Part shown: positions 27,401-40,700 of the stretch, piece after piece | How positions within the stretch are numbered: the stretch's first letter is position 1 | Layout of the letters: each line of letters starts with the position of its first letter | Assembly: GCA_026168455.1 (NCBI GenBank) | Contig: CM047426.1 | Span: forward strand, 1,113,501-1,177,500 | Origin: Theocolax elegans | Lineage: Eukaryota; Arthropoda; Insecta; Hymenoptera; Cerocephalidae | Length of the DNA stretch: 64,000 bases | Reading direction: 5' to 3' | Position numbers and translations under genes: made by a program | Notes under the pieces: generated by a model | Database searches by the model: none | What the model was told of the DNA's origin: nothing | What the model saw: the letters and a program-made list of their open reading frames with translations, nothing else

Positions 27401-30400
27401 CAAATGAAAAATTGACTGCAGGGTAGAGCAGGACCTACAGGACCAAGAGGACCCGATGGTTTGGACGGTTGCAACGGTACGGACGGCCGTGCAGGCGTAC
27501 CGGGTTATCCTGGTATGCACGGTGACCGTGGTATTTTTGGTCCACCTGGTCTTCAGGGACCACCCGGAGATGCCGGTGAAGGTGGTGTCAACACCATGGG
27601 TGTCAAAGGTGATCGTGGAGAATACGGTGTCGATGGCAAACAGGTGATTATCCTTTTCTTTATTTTATATACCTATAATTATGTAGTAAATAATCTAAGA
27701 AAACAGTGATGTATAATCATCGGTTTGACATTCGTAGGGTCTACCCGGTCCTCCTGGAATACCCGGTGACATAGGATACCCCGGCGAAACTGGTGACATT
27801 GTAAGTATTCAAGAATTTAACTGCACGCTAATCTAGCTTTATTAAGATGTTTTAATCGTTTTATATACTTTGATTTTTCGATCAAATCCTTGCAATTTCT
27901 AAGAGGAATGGATATTATATATGATATTTTTTTTAGTTTCTCTACTACATACCCTGTTAGAAATTGATACAAATTTTTAGTCAATTTTTAGTTGATTTTT
28001 TAACTAAAAGCAATTTCAGCATCGAATTATAGCTACATTTCAGCTAAACAAGTATGTTAGACTTTTCTTCGTAGTAACAAATTAGGTAATTTTCAAATAA
28101 AAATTATATTTAGCTAATTGTATATAAAAGTAGATAATAATCATTTAAATATTCAATTTTAAAATTTGTCAAATAAATTTTATCAAATATATAAACATAT
28201 TTTTTAAATTGATTAATTTTATCAATAGCATAATTTGAGGTTGTGTTATTTGTATTTTATTAATTAATTTTAGGTGAATTTTAATTAACAAATAACCTAA
28301 TCGTTAGCTATTCACATTAGATGATTTTTAACTGATTTTCGATTAATTAAATTACATTTTTAGCAGGGTAGTCACTGTTCTTTTAAAAGTTTTTATCAAT
28401 TTAATACATTCCTATGTAGAAATAAGAGCATTTCTTAATGTTTTGAGGTTAGAAATAGCTATTTTATAGGTCATAATTACACATTTACAATCTATTCTTA
28501 AAAACTATATTTTCAACCTTAAAATTCGTTTATATTTTTACTGAAGATATAAATTAAGAATTTACTGTTAATCAATTATTACTGGAATAATTGTTATTCA
28601 ATATACTTAAGCCTCTTTTGTATATTACTTCAAGCGTCGCAGCGTACGATTTTTTATTATAAAAATTTGAATTTCTTAAACGATGATCCAAAATATTATT
28701 GTTTCTTGAGAAGATGCAATACTCTATTAATTCTTTTAAATTTTTTATTTATAATATTGACATATATTACTTTTTTTAAAGAAATACCTACACTGCCAGT
28801 CACTTACTTTTACCCCCTCCTGGAGCAAAATAGGATAAAGTTTAAAGTTTTGTAACTTTGAAAGAGATTCATCGTACAAAAACCAGTCGGAGACCATTTG
28901 AAAGCTTATTTTAATACCTTTCGATTCGCCTAAGTCACTTATAAAAAATACTATTTTTTGAAACTATTAAATGGCAATAAACTAGTTTCAAAAAAAAATT
29001 TTTGGACACCTTTTTGAATTCAATGTAGTTTTCAAAAGATTGACGAAACCAAAAAGTTATCCAGATAGATTTTTAGCTTTTTTCAACAGCTTTCGACTGG
29101 TTTTTTTTTCATTTTTGTAACTTTATTTTAAACAAAGTTACGGTAGTTTTTGCTCGAAAATAGCCTTTTTTTTAAATCTAAATATATTAAAAACTTTTAT
29201 AGATACAAAAAAATGATAAAGAGAAAAAATGTCACTTTTATATCGTAGAATACGAAAATGTTTTAAGTAAGAGCAAACAAAAAAATTTTTTATTAACTGT
29301 ATTTTTTTTAAGTACAATCATCTTTGAAAAAAATCAACCTGCAGAGATAAAAAATACAGTTAATAAAAAATTTTTTTGTTTGCTCTTACTTAAAACATTT
29401 TCGTATTCTACGATATAAAAGTGACATTTTTTCTCTTTATCATTTTTTTGTATCTATAAAAGTTTTTAATATATTTAGATTTTAAAAAAAAGGCTATTTT
29501 CGAGCAAAAACTACCGTAACTTTGTTTAAAATAAAGTTACAAAAATGAAAAAAAACCAGTCGAAAGCTGTTGAAAAATGCTAAAAATCTATCTGGATAAC
29601 TTTTTGGTTTCGTCAATCTTTTGAAAACTACATTGAATTCAAAAAGGTGTCCAAAAATTTTTTTTTTGAAACTAGTTTATTGTCATTTAATAGTTTCAAA
29701 AAATAGTATATTTTATAAGTGACTTAGGCGAATGGAAAGGTATTAATATAAGCTTTCAAATGATCTCCGACTAGTTTTTGTACGATGATCTCTTTCAAAG
29801 TTACAAAACTTTAAACTTTATCCTATTTTGCTCCAGGGGGGGGGGGGTAAAAGTAAGTGACTGGCAGTGTATGTAAAAGTTAAACTGAAGGAAATTATAT
29901 TTTTATAGCAAGTCATTTTTTTATCGGTATAGCTTAAAGAGTCGATTATACACCTAATTGTTATACTGATCATATTTTATTATTTAATATTAATATCACT
30001 TTATAACTAATTTTTAAGCTTTAAACTTATTCATACATCATTTGGTGATAACTTAAAAATTTTCTTTCAAATACATTCACCCTCATATGTTACAATTCTC
30101 GAATTTATAACTTACGCACTTATAACTAAAAAATATAGTTTGATATTACAACCGACAGACTTTTATACCATAAAAAATAATAAAAAAATAATAAAAAAAC
30201 TAATATATCTCTCTCGTTCGCACTCAAAAATCCTACGACTCGAGATAAAGTTCCCTTGAAAAAGAAAGTCGTCGAATGTACGATTTGTAATACACACAGA
30301 CAAAAAAGACACATAGACGAAGTTGGAATAATCGGGTTGCGTGCAGGACGAGTCGCGGTGTCGAGGTTGCTCAGCAGACACAACTTGCTGACGTCGGTTG

Positions 30401-31672
30401 CATCTCGTCTTGAGAAAATTTCAACATGTGTGTGTTTGTGCATGTGTATATATAATATATATATATATATACACATAATAGCTGTATCGCGAAATGCCGA
30501 GCACATAGGTACCGCCGGAAGCCTCGAATTTCGAGAGCCCAACGTCGTTCTCTTTCCTCTACCTCTTATTGTTTTCTCCAATTCTTCTTTTCTTTTCCTT
30601 TTTTCATTTTACGTCCCTTCCTTTCCGACTTTTTCTTTTTCCATACAATTTAAATTGGATTGCCGAATCCCCGAATTCTTCCACGTGGACGATGAAACGA
30701 ATCTCGTAATTTTTTTTTTCTGTCCTTGTCATCGGTTTATTCTCTCTCTTTTTTTCTTCGTTAAATCAATGCATTATAAACGACAGTGTAATTAAAATAT
30801 TGCACACATACAAGTCTGTGTAAATTTGTAGTTGACGAAGAGATATCGATTTTCTACAGTAAAATCATATAAGTGTCACCTGATGTTAAATTAAACTCAA
30901 ATGATTTTTAGGTATAATTTAGCCATGATTTTTTTTTAAAGAACGATAAGAAAGAGTTCATTACGGATTACAAAGTAAATTCCTAATCTTAAAACAATAC
31001 CAAAAATACACGAGTTTCGAAAGTAATTTACATCTGCACAATTTAAAAAAATAATTTTTAAAAATCGATAGGACAAAGTTTTTAACCTATGAAAAAGAGC
31101 TATTTCTAATCTGAAACGATTAACACACAAATTATCATATTCCTATTAGAACTAGATTCCTAAAAATATTAATTTTCTTATTTACTTATTTATTAAAATT
31201 AAATTTATTAATTTATTTATTTACTTACCTATTTATTTATTATTAAACGAGTTTACACTATTACTACGAACAATTTTAATTTATGAATAAACTTGGACAA
31301 TTAATTAATAAAAAGTTAGTAATTTACTTATAATAAAAAGAAATTCGGAAATATAAACGTGTTCAAGAATAACCTAGAAATAAAAAATTCTTTAATATAC
31401 AAACAGGGTCTACCAGGACCTCGAGGTCTCCCAGGAATCCGAGGTGACCGTGGTGACGACGTCTACGGGCTGAAAGGTGAACCCGGTGAGCAAGGTGACC
31501 GAGGTGAAAAAGGTACAGCTGCCGCAGGAGGCAGTACCAGACACAACACGACCGCTCGAGCGGGTCCACCAGGTCCCAGAGGATACAGAGGTGACCTTGG
31601 AGATCGAGGTTTTCAAGGTCCATTTGGTGACAAGGGATTCCCCGTAAGTTTTTCATCTGCCTTTCTTCTTCT

Positions 31673-31706
<34 letters not shown>

Positions 31707-34700
31707 TTTCGGTCTACTCTTTGATCGTACTTTGGAATTCCCCCTTCGATTCTCGTTCGATCTTTCCAATTCGAATAATGTAGTGTAACTTCGCTTTTGT
31801 TGTATCGATGAGTTGGTATATAGACACAAACTACAATGGGATCGATTATTTAGTTTTTTTTTTTAATAAGAAAGTGTAATGGGAATTTGTTTGGTTTTTT
31901 AATATATTTACGTAGTAAATGGGTTTGAATGTTTTACGTGATTATATAAAAAGAAAGAAAAATGAGGGTAAGTTATAAGTAACTTGTAAATTGGAAATAT
32001 TAAAAAATGTTTGCAATTACATTGAAGAAAATTAATGCAACAGGGTCATCCAGGACGCGACGGATTGAAAGGAATCAAGGGAGAACAAGGTGACGATGGT
32101 CCAAGAGGTAAACAAGGAGCAACCGGCACGGCCGGTCCCGCTGGTGAGAAGGGTCAAAAAGGTTCACCAGGATATTTCGGAAAACAAGGTCCTTTCGGAC
32201 CTAAGGTAAGACAACATTTTCTCTATTTTTATATGCAAACCAATCCACGTTCGTTCTTTTTCATTTGAATTTAATTGTTAAACGCATAAAAACGCTCATT
32301 GTTTCCTACGAATCCTAATGCGTCCAATTATCACAGAAAAAAACAATAACGTTACAATAAAAATTTTACTTCTCATTTGACACACAGGGTGAACAAGGTG
32401 ACAGTGGAAGGCCCGGACCACCAGGTAGACAGGGTGCACCTGGTGAAAAAGGTGCTTACATCCCGGAACTTGACGAAATTATTGAAGGTAGCATCGGTAT
32501 TCAAGGAGACATCGGTAAGTTTCACACCGTTACTGTGTAATTATTTTTTCACCCGAATCACTTTATTGATTTCAAACGCGGGAGAAAAATTGTATTTTAT
32601 TCCCTGGACGGTAATAGTATATTACACACCTAGGGAGGTAAAGTATTGGTCAGCCCATAGTACATGTAAATTGACACCCGAGCCGAAGGCGAGGGGTGAC
32701 CATTTTACCTCCCGTGGGATGTATACTAGTTTTCACCACCAGTAGGCCGAAAATAACTCATTCCTCTATCGGTGCCGGGAGGGAATGTGGTACTTTCGGT
32801 CTACGTATGGTGAAAAAGTACTTTTTTATTATACAAATTTACACATTATTACAATTTGCATTTATTACAAATTTAAATGAATGTACAAGAAGAACCATTA
32901 AATTGTCTTATGTGTGAAATAAAGTGATATTTTCCAAGATGGTTTGGATGCAAAATTTTATATAAACTTTGAGTGTAAAATGCAATTGTTCATTCGACTT
33001 TTATCCACGGGAATAAACGCCTATTTTACTCCCTTAGTGCATAAATAACTATGTTATTGGATATTTGTTTATTATATTATTTGATAATTTTATATAGGTT
33101 TCGCGGGAGCACCGGGACCTTCGGGTATGCCGGGTGAACAGGGAAAAATAGGATATATAGGTCCACCAGGTCCACCTGGATCTCAAGGACCACCGGGTAA
33201 ACCTGGACAAAAAGGAACGTCGATCAAAGGAGAACGAGGCGATGATGGTACGTTTCTTTTTTTCATCATAATTATAATAGATAATTTAGATCTGAATCAT
33301 TTATTAATTCAGATACTAAAAAAAATACCGCGACAGCAACGATCATAATTATAAAGATTTGATTATACTAACATTATAAATCATTATAGGTTAATTTATC
33401 TTTTCGGACAAAAAACTAAAAATTATTTAAATAAATGGTTTTATAATGAATGAAATTGATCGATACAGAGCGAGTAATAATTTTAAATATTTAACCATAT
33501 TTCGATATATGGCGCTCCTCTATCCTTATTATAAGTATTATTGATTAGTCGTATTTATTAAATTTCATTAAAATATTTATTAAATTATTATGTAAATTTT
33601 ATACTTTTAATTAACAAAAATTAATATAAAATTATTTAAAATTAATTAATATTGTTTGTTTGTTTCTAATAAATATTTGCTTAAGTATAGTTCTCAAACG
33701 TATTCAACAAAATATTTTATTAATTTCACTAATTAGGTTTTCCATATAATTATTAATTTCATACATGAAATTAATATTATTTAATTGCCAAATTGATTTA
33801 AAACTATAATTTTGTATTAGTAAATCGATATTACAATTTCTGATGGAAATCAGAGTATCAATGAAAACTTCTTTTAGGTCAGAATTGGTTGTTCGACCAA
33901 AAAATAGCCAATAACTTTGTTCATATAATGTAAACTTTGTACAGTAAATATAATACAATAAAAATAAAAAGTGCCTTAAAATTTGTAGAAATTGTTAGAT
34001 TTTATTGTTATTATTTATTAGCTTGTAAATTACTATTTTATTTTGTCTTTATCTCTTCTTACATGTTTGTTAATTGTTTAATTTTAATGTCATCTCATTT
34101 AATTTTGTAAATAAATAAATAAATAAATTTTGAAAATTTCTTTATAAGATAAAATAATACATCCAACTGTCTGTGCCAAGAAATGGAAAATAGAAAAAAG
34201 AAAAGCAACAAGTTTTTTCTTTATCCCCAGGTTTCAATGGTCAATGCTACCCCCGGAATGAAAATAATCTTTTTATTAATTAAATACCATTATTAGCTTA
34301 AATTTTTCTCTTTGGAAATTATACAATTTTCGCTACTTTTTGAGGAAACGTGAAAGTCGCACGCCGAAAATTGAACTTGTATGTATGAAACAATGATACC
34401 TTCTTGTTCAATATAATAAAAACTTGAATTATTAAATGAGTTTAGTAATTTTACTTGATGACAATCAATGTCAAAATAAACTATGATGAAAATCAATAAA
34501 AAAATTTGTTGATACTAAACGGTACAACACATTACAATAAAATAAAATAAATAAAACAATAACATTTTCAATTTTCAGACACACATACTTTTTTTTAATT
34601 TTTTTTTCTGTTTTACGTTAATTATAATTTTAATAAATTACTATACATATTATAAAAATGTAACAATTGATCTATTCGAATTTCTCAAAACCAACTAAGC

Positions 34701-37700
34701 GACTAATAAAAATTCCTTAATCATAATACCGTACAACAAGTATACATATATATATATATATACACGAATTGCACATATCCTGCGCGTAGTTCACCAAAAC
34801 GATAAAAAATCCTTCTTCCAGGTATTTCCGGTCCGATCGGATTTCAAGGACCAATCGGTATACCAGGTCCCGCAGGTCTAATAGGAGAAAAAGGATTCCC
34901 CGGTATAACGATAACTGGTCCACCCGGTAGAGACGGTTACCCTGGTTTGGATGCCCACGATGGTCCTGTCGGTGATCGAGGCGAACCTGGAGCCCAAGGT
35001 AGGTTTTTAAAATAACTCGCCCAAGGCGGCAGCGGCGGTGGCGAAGGTATATCTTTCTCGTAATAACTGCGTTCCCTTCCTTTAAATTACCCGGTTATTT
35101 TTTAAATTAAAGACCTGACACGACGTCGGATATCTTTTCAGTCTATCCCACGACTGTGCGTTAAGCGGTCGTTTGAGCATTGATATTGTCGATTGAGTAA
35201 TCGATATTTTCAAGTGATAATTAATTAATTAATGTGTTATGTTATGTTATTTACATATTTTTGAATTTTCTGATTTGGGAATAATCAACGATTGGTTGAT
35301 AGAGTAAAATTGTTGTCTTTATCTTCAGGTGCTAAAATTTATTAATAGACTCTATGGTTAAAAACAGATGGACACAAACAGTCGTCAAAAAATAATGTAT
35401 TAGGTACAAAATTCAATATCCCTGTTATTTATTGATTATAGCAACTAAATCAAAACCAATTTATAAAATTCTTGCAAGAAATCAGAAGGCAATCAAGATC
35501 ACTTACGTTTCCTTCCATTTTATCACTTTGATGCACAATAAATAAATAAATAAAATATAATTTAATAAATAATAAATTCAACATCACTTGCATAAATACT
35601 TATTAAAGTTGTATATGGAATGTAACCAACAAAAAAAACTATTTGACTATAAAAACAATACCAAACTGCGAAAATTTAAGTTGACTAGAATAATGTTGGT
35701 AATTAAGTATGAGTCACTAAAAGGAAAAAAGGTAGTAAGGATGAATTTTCACTGATTTTTAACGATGTTTACAGGATCGAAGGGATTCCCAGGCGTAGGA
35801 ACGCCAATCGTTGGTCCAAAGGGAGAATCAGGTTTACCTGGTATACCAGGAACACCGGGTATACCGGGTAAGCATGGTATCGATGGTCTTCCTGGATTTA
35901 AGGGAACTCGAGGTGACGACTGTGGAGTTTGTGCACCAGGTATGCAAAACCTTTTTTTACAGAGTAACGAGATGATGTAACCTCACTTTTTTAGTAATTA
36001 TGTATAAAAAATGTTGTATAAATTAAAAATTGTATATTCGCATTAAACAATCTCATAATAATTTAAAGGATTATAAATAATAATAAAAACATTAGATGAA
36101 AACCTGTTGTTACATCGTAGGCGGACCGGGTGAAAGAGGAGAGCAAGGTCTTCCAGGATTCAATGGATTCCAAGGAGCACCTGGTTTCCAAGGTTTGCCT
36201 GGGCCACGAGGTTTCAAGGGAATCATGGGTAAAACAGGAGTAGACGGTGAACCAGGTTCACCAGGTATCAATGGATTACCAGGTCTTGTGGGTCTACAAG
36301 GACCCAAAGGTCAATCTGGTCGAGTTTTACGAACAGACACTCACCTACCACCTGCTCTGGTTGGTGACAAAGGTGAAAAAGGTTTTCCTGGTCCACAAGG
36401 TTTGAGAGGTACCCGTGGATTCCATGGTGAAATGGGTGATTTTGGATATGATGGACCAAAAGGAGAAAAGGTATGTAACTTACCGAGTATAGATATTTTT
36501 ATTTAAAAGCATTTGTAAAATTTTTTTTCGATAAGAAGAAAGTGGTCTATAACTTTTTACTAGGGGAGTTCTTCGTAGTTTTTAAATTTCAGTGAACGAC
36601 AATTTTTTTCCTTGATAGATCACTAATTACAGCTTGAGTAATTGATCTAATAACAAACTCCAACATCACAATTTTAATTACCGAAAATTTTGTTTGCACC
36701 ATATACGGAATTGATATAAAATGAAACAACCATTACAACATCTTTTATAAATAAATAATATTTTTTTTCATAACCGATCAAATATCCACTAGATCGAATT
36801 TCTATCGAAATAAAATTAATTTAAATATAATTCAAATGTATAAAGTATTAGTAAAAACAAACAAATAGTTTCGAAGCCAAGAAATTTGTAACACAACTTT
36901 GTAATTAAGGGTGATTTCGGACTACCTGGTATGCCCGGTCGCGATGGTACACCCGGTTGGAATGCGATTGACGGATTAAAAGGTGAACCGGCATCCTATA
37001 CGAAAGAACAACTTAAAGGAATAAGAGGTTACGATGGTGCTCCAGGAGCTAAAGGTTACAAAGGTGAAAGGGGAGTCAAAGGATCGACTGGTGATTCTTC
37101 TCAACATGATTTGAAACCGTTTAAAGGAAAGAGGGGTGAACAAGGTCCAAAAGGAGATGATGGTACGTTCATTATAGAAATTACATTACATCAATACTTT
37201 GCATATGTCAATTGGACATTTCGTAAAGAAATTCGTTATATACATGTCATTAAAAATGAATTGGTGAAATAAAGAATAATGTTGTGCACTTAGGTTATCC
37301 TGGGTACAAGGGTGAGAGGGGAGACGTAGGTGTACCCGGTCTTACGGGACTGCCTGGTGAACAAGGACCACCTGGTTTCTCAGCTCAAGGACCAGATGGT
37401 TTCAAAGGATATCCAGGAATGCCTGGAGATGAAGGACCACGAGGTTTCCCAGGTACTCCAGGAAAAGAAGGTCCGGAGGGAACACCAGTAAGTTATCGGT
37501 TATCTTACCTCAGAAAAAGTATTTTTTACATTTCATTACGTAAGTTCTACACAATACATGTTACATATTCAAAATCAGAAAGTTTCTAAATAGTGACTTA
37601 CGGTTTTGTACTGGTATTTAATTATTTAATTATTTTCGTGACAATATTTGGACTACTTATCTGTAAATAAGTAGAAATAAATATATGTATTATTATAGAT

Positions 37701-40700
37701 CTCTGATTTAAAATTAGATATAGTTCGGATAGGCTGATAATATGTAATTTTATTATATACACATACGTGACCGATCGATAAATTTATCTTTATTGGAAAT
37801 AAATTTAATTACTTGTTCAAAATTTTAGGGATTACAAGGACCAAAGGGTGACAGGGGTGAAATTGGTAACATCTACAATTATGGAGAAATCGGAGAAATG
37901 GGACTCGTAGGTTTACCTGGTGACGATGGCGATCCTGGACCACCAGGTCTTCGAGGTTTACCCGGTGACATGGGACTGAAAGGTATTAAGGGTGAAAAGG
38001 GACCTCTCGGTTTTCCTGGATTCAATGGTATACCAGGAGCTAAGGGTCCACGCGGTGACAGTATACAAGGCTGGAGAGGAGAACCTGGATTACCTGGTAC
38101 TCCAGGTCGACCAGGACTGCTTGGTGATCGGGGTTTCAAAGGTAAAAATTAGCGATGTGACAATAATGACATTTGTAAATTCAAAACAAAAGAAATATTA
38201 GTTTTGAACTTAATTACTGTAATGTAACCTCAGGATTGGATGGTGCACCTGGTTTTGACGGTACGAAAGGTGTTCGGGGTAACATAGGACTACCGGGTCG
38301 ACGGGGTCCCGACGGTGATGATGGATTGCCTGGATTTACGGGAATGGACGGGCAACGAGGTTTTCAAGGTGTCCCTGGTGAAGATGGAGACATAGGTGAA
38401 GAAGGTGACGTTGGTATCATCGGTTGGGAAGGTCGAGATGGAGAAATTGGAATTCAAGGGATCAAGGGAGAACGTGGCGAACCTGGAATGCCTGGACCGA
38501 TCGGTCCACCAGGAGTTCCAGGATGGCGAGGTCTCAAAGGAGATCGTGGTTTTGTTGGATTTAAAGGAGAAAAGGGAGAAAATTCATTCAGTGGACCTCA
38601 AGGTGATATAGGTGAACCTGGATTCATGGGACTGTCAGGACCTCCTGGATTACCTGGCGTCGACGGTAGACCTGGACCTCCTGGACAGCCTGGTTTAGCA
38701 ATCGACGGTTTCATAGGAGTGAAAGGAGCTAGGGGTGAACCAGGCTACTACGGGTTTAACGGAACTATTGGAGAAAAGGTTCATCACTGACATTCATTTG
38801 AAATGCAACATTACTATTATCATCACTCATTTCTAATATTCATAATTACTTTTTTCGTTAAACATTATTTTAGGGAGATCGAGGTGATTTAGGTTACGAT
38901 GGCAATCGAGGTGAACCCGGAGACAATGGTCCTAAAGGCTTCCAAGGTTATCCTGGAAGCAACGGGTTACCTGGATTCAAGGGAGAATTAGGTCCTATTG
39001 GACCACCTGGAATACCAGGTGTCAAAGGAAAATGTGGTCCAGATGGTGATCCTGGACGCATGGGACGTCCAGGTAAAGTATCATACTTATAGTACTTACT
39101 CTTGAAATATTTACAGACTCTAATGGAACTTTCTCTTGAATTTTAGGAATGCCTGGAGACATAGGCTACCCTGGTTTGGTAGGACTTCCAGGTTTACCTG
39201 GACCTAAGGGACCACTTGGTGAACCTGGTTATCCCGGATTCGCAAACGCGACTTACGGTGATGCGGGTACACCAGGATTAGATGGATTACCAGGAAGGAA
39301 AGGAGAAAGAGGCAGAGATGGCTTTATGGGATTACCTGGACCAAAGGTAATATTTTCATTTTTTTCCAATATTTTAAAGCTAGAAAAAATTAAATATCGT
39401 AAGTAAAATTGAAATAATTTTATATTACTTACTAGGGTGAACGAGGCGAGTACGGAAGTCCAGGGCCAAACGGCTATGCCGGTTATCCTGGACCAAAAGG
39501 TATAATGGGTGACGTTGGTCCGCGAGGTCCGTCGGGTGCGCCAGGTACATTCGCTGAGCCAGGTGAACCCGGAGTTCCTGGACTCGACGGTAGACCAGGA
39601 ATGCCTGGTCGTCCTGGATTGAAAGGACTTCCTGGTGAATATGGATACGATGGACCAGACGGTATTCCCGGAGAACCTGGATTCAGTTACCCAGGACCAA
39701 AGGGTGTTCGAGGAGATCAAGGTAATATCTTAGATAATCTTGTATCCAATTTTTTGCAACTAGCAGAAACGCTTACTTATAATTTTGCTATAAATGATAA
39801 TATAAATAACTAAAACCAATAATTGAAATCAGTACGAGTAAATTATTCCTTCGTCATGGACATAACTCCGAGTAAATAATGCGAACCAGTAGGGAATAAT
39901 TATTATAAGAGGGGAAAATGTTGTAAATATACACTTTGAAACATAAACCAGCTAAAATACGGGTGTATGCGATGAAAGAAGAAATCATACAAAAAAAAAA
40001 TAAAAAATACTTGTTACTAATAATCAGGTCCAAGAGGATACGTCGGCTACCCAGGTGCACCAGGTTTAGAAGGAAAACCTGGATTACCTGGACCTTCAGG
40101 ACCTAAAGGTTTCCAAGGAGAACCTGGTACCGCTGGCATAGCTTTCAAAGGTGAACCAGGTGAACCTGGATTACCTGGTTTAGAAGGAAGATACGGTCTC
40201 AAAGGACAACGAGGTGACGATGGATTAGCTGGATTGATGGGACTGCCTGGATTGAAGGGCGAACATGGTGACGCTGGAGTACCTGGTATTCCGGGATTAC
40301 CGGGTCTACCTGGACGGAAGGTAAAAATTTGCAAAATCTTCTACGAACAAGGATTACCATCAACTTAATTAATTTATTTTAATTCTACATTTTAGGGTAT
40401 GAAAGGTGATCGCGGTCATTTCATATACACTCGACCAGGTGACAAGGGAATAAGAGGAGACATCGGATTCATGGGTTTGCCAGGTAATGAGATACACTTT
40501 AAACAAGAGGAACTACTATCTAATTCGGTATATCGGTTAACTAAATGTAATGCTTAAAAATATGTTAGGACCTCGAGGCTTACCTGGTATAGCAGGAGAA
40601 GTAGGCTTAGACGGTCTACCAGGTAGAGAAGGTGAACCTGGTATGCCTGGACCTCCTGGCGCACCAGGAATCGACGGACCTGATGGACCGGATGGGCCTG

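Noticed and set aside
36110..36307. Antisense Pro/Gly-rich frames over collagen exons (also 37879-38139 and 40047-40334)
   Set aside because: They are the reverse complement of Gly-X-Y coding exons, which naturally reads as Pro-rich repeats.
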